Assembly: GCA_947479185.1 (NCBI GenBank)
Contig: CANJYY010000081.1
Coordinates: 1 to 9,104 of the forward strand
DNA: 9,104 nt
Direction of reading: 5' to 3'
Origin: Caulobacteraceae bacterium
GTDB taxonomy: Bacteria; Pseudomonadota; Alphaproteobacteria; Caulobacterales; Caulobacteraceae
The notes beneath the pieces are model-generated. The model was given only the letters and a program-made list of their open reading frames with translations, had not been told where the DNA came from and made no database searches. Below are positions 5,831 to 9,104 of this stretch, in pieces. Position numbers and translations under genes: made by a program. Numbering within the stretch: the stretch's first letter is position 1; each line of letters starts with the position of its first letter.

Positions 5831-7201
5831 TCAGTGTTCCCGGCCGGACTTCCAGAAGGTCTGGAACAGCGGCTCGACCATGTAGTCCAGCGCCGTCCGC
5901 TTGTAGAGCGGCACCAGAACCTCGGCCTGGAGACCGGCCTGCAGCCCCGTGTCCGGCCCGCGCACCTTGCGGATCCGCTCCAGCTCGGTCGGCGGCACGG
6001 AAATCTCGGCGCGGAAGTAGCGTTGACCGGACTGCTCGTCGACGAAGCTGTCGGCCGACAGTTCGGTCAGCCGGCCCATGAGGATCGGCAGGTCGCGCTC
6101 GTGCAGCGACGGGAAGCGGATCTGGGTCAGCTGGCCGACCTTCAGGTCGTCGGCGTCGTTGGGCGAGACATTGGCCTGGATCACCAGGGCGCGGTCCTGC
6201 GGCACGATCTCCATCAGCACATCGCCCGGACCGACCACGCCGCCGACCGTATAGACCTTGAGCCCGACGACCTTGCCGCCGGCCGGCGCTCGGACCGTCG
6301 CCCGGTCGAGCTGCTGGCGCATGGCGCTGAGCTTGGGCTGCAGCTCATCGAGGCGCACCTCGACGTCGCGCAGCTGGCTGGTGACATCTTCGATCATCTG
6401 CCGGTCGAGCGACAGCAGCTGCATGCGCGTCTCGCCGATGGCCTCGCCGGAGCGGGCAATCTGGGCGCGGAACGACCCGTCCTCGCCGGCCAGGGCGGCC
6501 TCGTTGCGCTCGAGCGCACGCACCCGGTTCACCGGCGCGTAGCCCTGAGCCGCCAGCTTGCGCATGCCGTCCAGCTCTTCGCCGATCAGACGCTGCTGCT
6601 CGGCGTTGGCGTCAAGCTGCCGTTGATAGCCGGTGACCTGTTCGGACAACTGGCTGACCCGTTGGCCGAGCACGCCGCGCTGGGCTTCGAGAGCGTTGCG
6701 GCGGGCGTCGAACTGCTGCCGCTGCAGGGTCATGGCCTCGGAGGCCAGGACCCTGTCCTCGGGCTGCAGGCGGGCGAACTCGACCGGCGCGGCGAACCCG
6801 CTGACACGACGGCGCTCGGCGTCGAGCCGTGCGCGCTGCGCCAGCAGCGTGAACACCTCGCTGGTCGTCGCCCGTTCATTGGCGCGCAGGTCGCCGGCGG
6901 CGATCTCGACCAGGATCTGGCCCTTGGCGACCGTCTGGCCCTCGGTGACGTAGATCGCGCTGACCATGCCGCCCTCGCGGTGCTGCACGGTCTGGCGGTT
7001 GCCGGCGACGGCGATCACGCCGTGGGCGTAGGCGCCCGCGTCGAGCCGCGTCAGGGCGGCCCAGCCGAGGAACAGCACGAAGAAGCCGATGGCCACGCCG
7101 GCGCCCCAGCGCAGCTCCTGGCGCGGATCATCGCTCAGGCTGTCGGGGACCTTGGCGGGATCGACGGGACGGTCGAGCGACAGGTTTTCGGACAGGCTCA
7201 T
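5831..7201 (-). CDS. Type I secretion periplasmic adaptor, HlyD/PrtE/RsaE family
   Basis: This 456-residue membrane fusion protein links the inner-membrane ABC transporter to a TolC-type outer-membrane channel. It has a cytoplasmic N-terminus (1-32), one membrane helix (about 33-51), and a first barrel/lipoyl-like half at about 63-101 (VQHREGGMVSAIYVTEGQTV). A long Glu/Gln/Arg/Leu-rich coiled-coil hairpin (about 103-300) follows, then the second lipoyl half at 304-334 (RAPAGGKVVGLKVYTVGGVV) and a beta-barrel domain. The end, KRTALDYMVEPLFQTFWKSG, is the typical RTAL(x)Y..(E/D)PL tail of PrtE-type adaptors. AAGGG six to seven bases upstream is a good ribosome binding site. Its ATG overlaps the ABC stop codon as ATGA, so translation is probably coupled. 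Length is close to Caulobacter RsaE, but whether the cargo is an S-layer protein, protease or other RTX protein cannot be told here. Confidence 0.93.
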   Translation of the reverse strand: MSLSENLSLDRPVDPAKVPDSLSDDPRQELRWGAGVAIGFFVLFLGWAALTRLDAGAYAHGVIAVAGNRQTVQHREGGMVSAIYVTEGQTVAKGQILVEIAAGDLRANERATTSEVFTLLAQRARLDAERRRVSGFAAPVEFARLQPEDRVLASEAMTLQRQQFDARRNALEAQRGVLGQRVSQLSEQVTGYQRQLDANAEQQRLIGEELDGMRKLAAQGYAPVNRVRALERNEAALAGEDGSFRAQIARSGEAIGETRMQLLSLDRQMIEDVTSQLRDVEVRLDELQPKLSAMRQQLDRATVRAPAGGKVVGLKVYTVGGVVGPGDVLMEIVPQDRALVIQANVSPNDADDLKVGQLTQIRFPSLHERDLPILMGRLTELSADSFVDEQSGQRYFRAEISVPPTELERIRKVRGPDTGLQAGLQAEVLVPLYKRTALDYMVEPLFQTFWKSGREH

Positions 7202-8937
7202 TGCGGGCCCTTCAATTCGACGACGTTGGAGGGGGGCCGGGCCGCGCCGGACATGGCCGCGAGCACGTCGGCCCTCGGGCCGATCCGGTCGACCACGCCG
7301 TCGCGCAGGACCATCAGCCTGTCGGCGGCCGCCAGTACGCCGGTGCGGTGGGCGATGATCAGGATCGCCGCGCCCCGGGCCTTGGCGCCGGCGATGGCCC
7401 TGGCCAGCGCTATCTCGCCCTCGGCGTCGAGCGCCGAGTTGGGTTCGTCGAGCACCAGAACGGCCGGGTCCCCGTACAGCGCCCGCGCCAGGGCGACGCG
7501 CTGGCCCTGACCGGCGGACAGGCCCCTGCCCCCGTGCGTCAGCGCCGTGTCGTAGCCCTTGGGCAGCTTGAGGATCATGTCGTGCACGCCGCCGGCCTGG
7601 GCCGCAGCGACCACGGCCGCGTCGATCGTCGCCGGGTCCTCGCCGCGCCAGATAGCGAAGCGGGAAATGTTGTCGCGGATGCTGCCGGCGATCAGGGCGT
7701 TGTCCTGCGGCAGATAGCCGACATGGCGGCCGAGCCGGTCGGGGTCCCAGTCGGTCAGGTTGGCGCCGTCGAGGCGCACCACCCCCGCGTCGGGCGGGAC
7801 CGCGCCCACCGCGAGGCGGGCGAGGGTCGTCTTGCCCGCGCCGCTGGGGCCGACGACGCCGAGCACCTCGCCCGGCTGCATGGCGAAGACCACGCCCTTG
7901 AGCACCAGCGCATCGGAACCGGGAGCCCGTTGCACGACCTTGTCGAACTTCAGCGCCCCCAGCGGGGTCGGCAACTGGGTGCGGGGCGTTTCCGCAACGT
8001 CGCCCGCGAACAGCTCGCTCAGGGTCTTCAGCGCGCCGCGCGCTTGGACGACTGTGCCCCAGGAGCCGACGACCTGTTCGACCGGCTGCAGCGCGCGGCT
8101 CATCAGGATCGAGGCGGCGATGATGGCGCCCGAGGAGATCTCGCGGTTGACGGCCAGATAGGCGCCGAGGCCCAGGGCCGCCGACTGCAGGAACAGGCGG
8201 GTGAATTTTGTCAGGGCCGCATACTGGCCGCCCGTGAACTGCGCCTGGCCGGCCAGGCTGAGACCCGAGCGGCGGTCGGAAAGCTGGCGCTCGCGCAGGG
8301 CGCCGCGCATGCCCAGCGCCTTGACGATGTCGGCGTTCTGGGCGGCGGCTTCCTGAGCGGCGTAGGCGGAATTGGTGGCCTTGGCTGCCGCCAGGGACTT
8401 GGCCTTGGTCGACCGTTCGTTGAACAGGGCCAGGGCGACCAGGATCACGCCGCCGAAGATCGTCAGCCCGCCGAGGGCCGGGTGCAGCATGAAGGCGATG
8501 ACCACGTAGATCGGCGTCCAGGGCGCGTCGAGGAAGCCGAGCGCGGCCTGGCCCGAAATGGCCTGACGCAGGATGTCGAACTCGCGCATGCCGAGGATCG
8601 GCGCGCCGGGCGCCGTGCGCGCCATCAGCCGCTCGAGCAGGGGGCCGGCCAGTTCCTTGTCGAGCCGCAGGCTGGCGCGGACCAGCAGCCGGGCCCGGAT
8701 CGCGTCGAGGGCCGCCAGGGTGATCAGGGCGAAGGCGACGGCCAGGGTGATGAACAGCAGGGTGGTGATCCCGCCCGTCGGCACGACCCGGTCATAGACC
8801 TGCAGCATGTAGATCGACGGCGTCAGATACAGCACGTTCAGCAGGCCGCTGAACACCGCGATGCCGATGAAATGGGGGCGGCACGCCCGGAACGCCGCGG
8901 CCATCGGCGGCGGAAGCTCAATGCCAAGATACTTCAA
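7198..8937 (-). CDS. Type I secretion ABC permease/ATPase, PrtD/RsaD family
   Basis: This 579-residue half-transporter energises one-step export of a C-terminally targeted protein across both membranes. The N-terminal membrane domain (about 20-290) includes YMLQVYDRVVPTGG (43-56) and FLDAPWTPIYV (135-145), both diagnostic of PrtD-type exporters, and there is no N-terminal peptidase domain. The ATPase domain has Walker A GPSGAGKT (363-370), Q-loop Q411 in GYLPQD, signature LSAGQGQR (473-480), Walker B VLVLDEPN (493-500, catalytic E498) and H-loop H530, so it appears active. The start is TTG at 8937: GAGGG lies 7 bases upstream and an in-frame TGA four codons before it excludes a longer version; ATG at residue 12 is the alternative. 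It is the first gene of the operon with the HlyD-type adaptor. The signature G-to-A change is common in this group. Confidence 0.94.
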   Translation of the reverse strand: MKYLGIELPPPMAAAFRACRPHFIGIAVFSGLLNVLYLTPSIYMLQVYDRVVPTGGITTLLFITLAVAFALITLAALDAIRARLLVRASLRLDKELAGPLLERLMARTAPGAPILGMREFDILRQAISGQAALGFLDAPWTPIYVVIAFMLHPALGGLTIFGGVILVALALFNERSTKAKSLAAAKATNSAYAAQEAAAQNADIVKALGMRGALRERQLSDRRSGLSLAGQAQFTGGQYAALTKFTRLFLQSAALGLGAYLAVNREISSGAIIAASILMSRALQPVEQVVGSWGTVVQARGALKTLSELFAGDVAETPRTQLPTPLGALKFDKVVQRAPGSDALVLKGVVFAMQPGEVLGVVGPSGAGKTTLARLAVGAVPPDAGVVRLDGANLTDWDPDRLGRHVGYLPQDNALIAGSIRDNISRFAIWRGEDPATIDAAVVAAAQAGGVHDMILKLPKGYDTALTHGGRGLSAGQGQRVALARALYGDPAVLVLDEPNSALDAEGEIALARAIAGAKARGAAILIIAHRTGVLAAADRLMVLRDGVVDRIGPRADVLAAMSGAARPPSNVVELKGPQ

Positions 8938-9059
8938 GATCCGCCCTCATTGGGAATGCGCGCGCAACGCCTGCAAAGCCTAGTCCACCGAGGTTTCCCG
9001 ACCAATGGGTCAATGCGGCATGGCCGGGAAGTCCACAAGAGGGATGGACGAAACCACAA
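8938..9059. promoter_or_regulatory. Upstream region of the type I secretion operon
   Basis: This noncoding stretch precedes the ABC gene on the minus strand and includes its ribosome binding site (minus-strand GAGGG, about 8945-8949). All three minus-strand frames entering from the right edge are closed by stops between about 9011 and 9083. A small inverted repeat, GACC-N4-GGTC (9000-9011), overlaps a minus-strand TTGACC, but no convincing -10 box lies at standard spacing. I therefore cannot place a promoter. A different gene on the minus strand could end near the edge. Confidence 0.4.
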
Positions 9060-9104
9060 ATGGGCATTTACCTAAACGTTTATGGGGGAGCGACACGATC
9101 CGGC
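9060..9104 (+). CDS. Possible partial ORF leaving the right edge
   Basis: ATG at 9060 opens 15 sense codons (MGIYLNVYGGATRSG) that run off the window, divergent from the secretion operon. The codons CTA, TTT-like A/T endings, GGA and TAT are AT-richer than every gene in the window, and the nearest purine run (GGACGA, about 9046) is distant, so support is weak. A second start, ATG 9082, gives a different frame. If real, its place beside the exporter would make a secreted substrate a reasonable guess, but 15 codons carry no family signal. Confidence 0.2.
   Translation, partial: MGIYLNVYGGATRSG
9073..9082. repeat. Perfect 10-bp palindrome in AT-rich patch
   Basis: TAAACGTTTA is a perfect palindrome within an AT-rich patch (about 9050-9083) that stands out from the surrounding GC-rich DNA. 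It could be an operator half of a divergent promoter region. No regulator family is recognised from it. Confidence 0.3.

Noticed and set aside
5834..7510. A 558-codon open frame on the plus strand antisense to the adaptor gene
   Set aside because: No recognisable domain and biased composition; it spans the boundary of two well-supported minus-strand genes.
7201..9075. A 624-codon open frame on the plus strand antisense to the ABC gene
   Set aside because: It is a GC-driven shadow: the translation is rich in Gly, Arg, Gln and His with no domain, while the minus strand carries all ABC motifs in order.
1..9104. tRNA/rRNA genes, CRISPR arrays, phage or toxin-antitoxin systems
   Set aside because: No cloverleaf-like sequence, no regularly spaced repeat array and no related protein families were seen on either strand.

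Overview
The window is GC-rich DNA (roughly two-thirds G+C, with strong G/C bias at third codon positions) and fits a Caulobacterales-type alphaproteobacterium such as Caulobacter or Phenylobacterium. The main clues are a 289-residue MotA of the caulobacterial type standing alone without motB, a fused MnmC, and a PrtD/RsaD-like type I secretion ABC protein followed by its HlyD/RsaE-like adaptor. The genus is inferred from protein character; no RNA gene or marker gene in the window fixes it.

Layout, left to right. Positions 1-162 hold no gene but contain a nested REP-like inverted-repeat element. An MFS exporter of the DHA1 type lies on the minus strand (163-1449). It is divergent from motA (1564-2433, plus) across a 114-bp gap unusually rich in TTAA. 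After motA comes a 136-bp leader region containing an exactly spaced duplicated motif and a possible 11-codon mini-ORF. Then comes a small alanine-rich lipoprotein gene (2570-2860) closed by a strong intrinsic terminator. mnmC (2934-4742) begins only 13 bases beyond that terminator and encodes both late enzymes of the mnm5s2U34 tRNA wobble modification. A small exported DUF6491-like protein (4798-5214) and a DUF3833-like protein with a TTG start (5354-5824) follow on the same strand.

The right third is on the minus strand: an ABC permease/ATPase (7198-8937) and a HlyD-family periplasmic adaptor (5831-7201). They overlap by ATGA and are clearly one operon. Together they form the inner-membrane part of a type I secretion system, lacking the outer-membrane TolC-like channel and any substrate gene inside the window. 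The adaptor gene runs tail-to-tail into the DUF3833-like gene with only 6 bases between stop codons. The last ~170 bases are intergenic or edge sequence with an AT-rich stretch, a perfect palindrome, and an ORF start leaving the window on the plus strand.

Most of the window is ordinary chromosome. No phage, CRISPR array, tRNA or rRNA was seen, and I found no convincing new multi-gene system. The observations most worth a second look are the nested REP-like element, the duplicated leader with its mini-ORF ahead of the Ala-rich lipoprotein, the position of mnmC directly behind a terminator, and the missing secretion substrate beyond the right edge.
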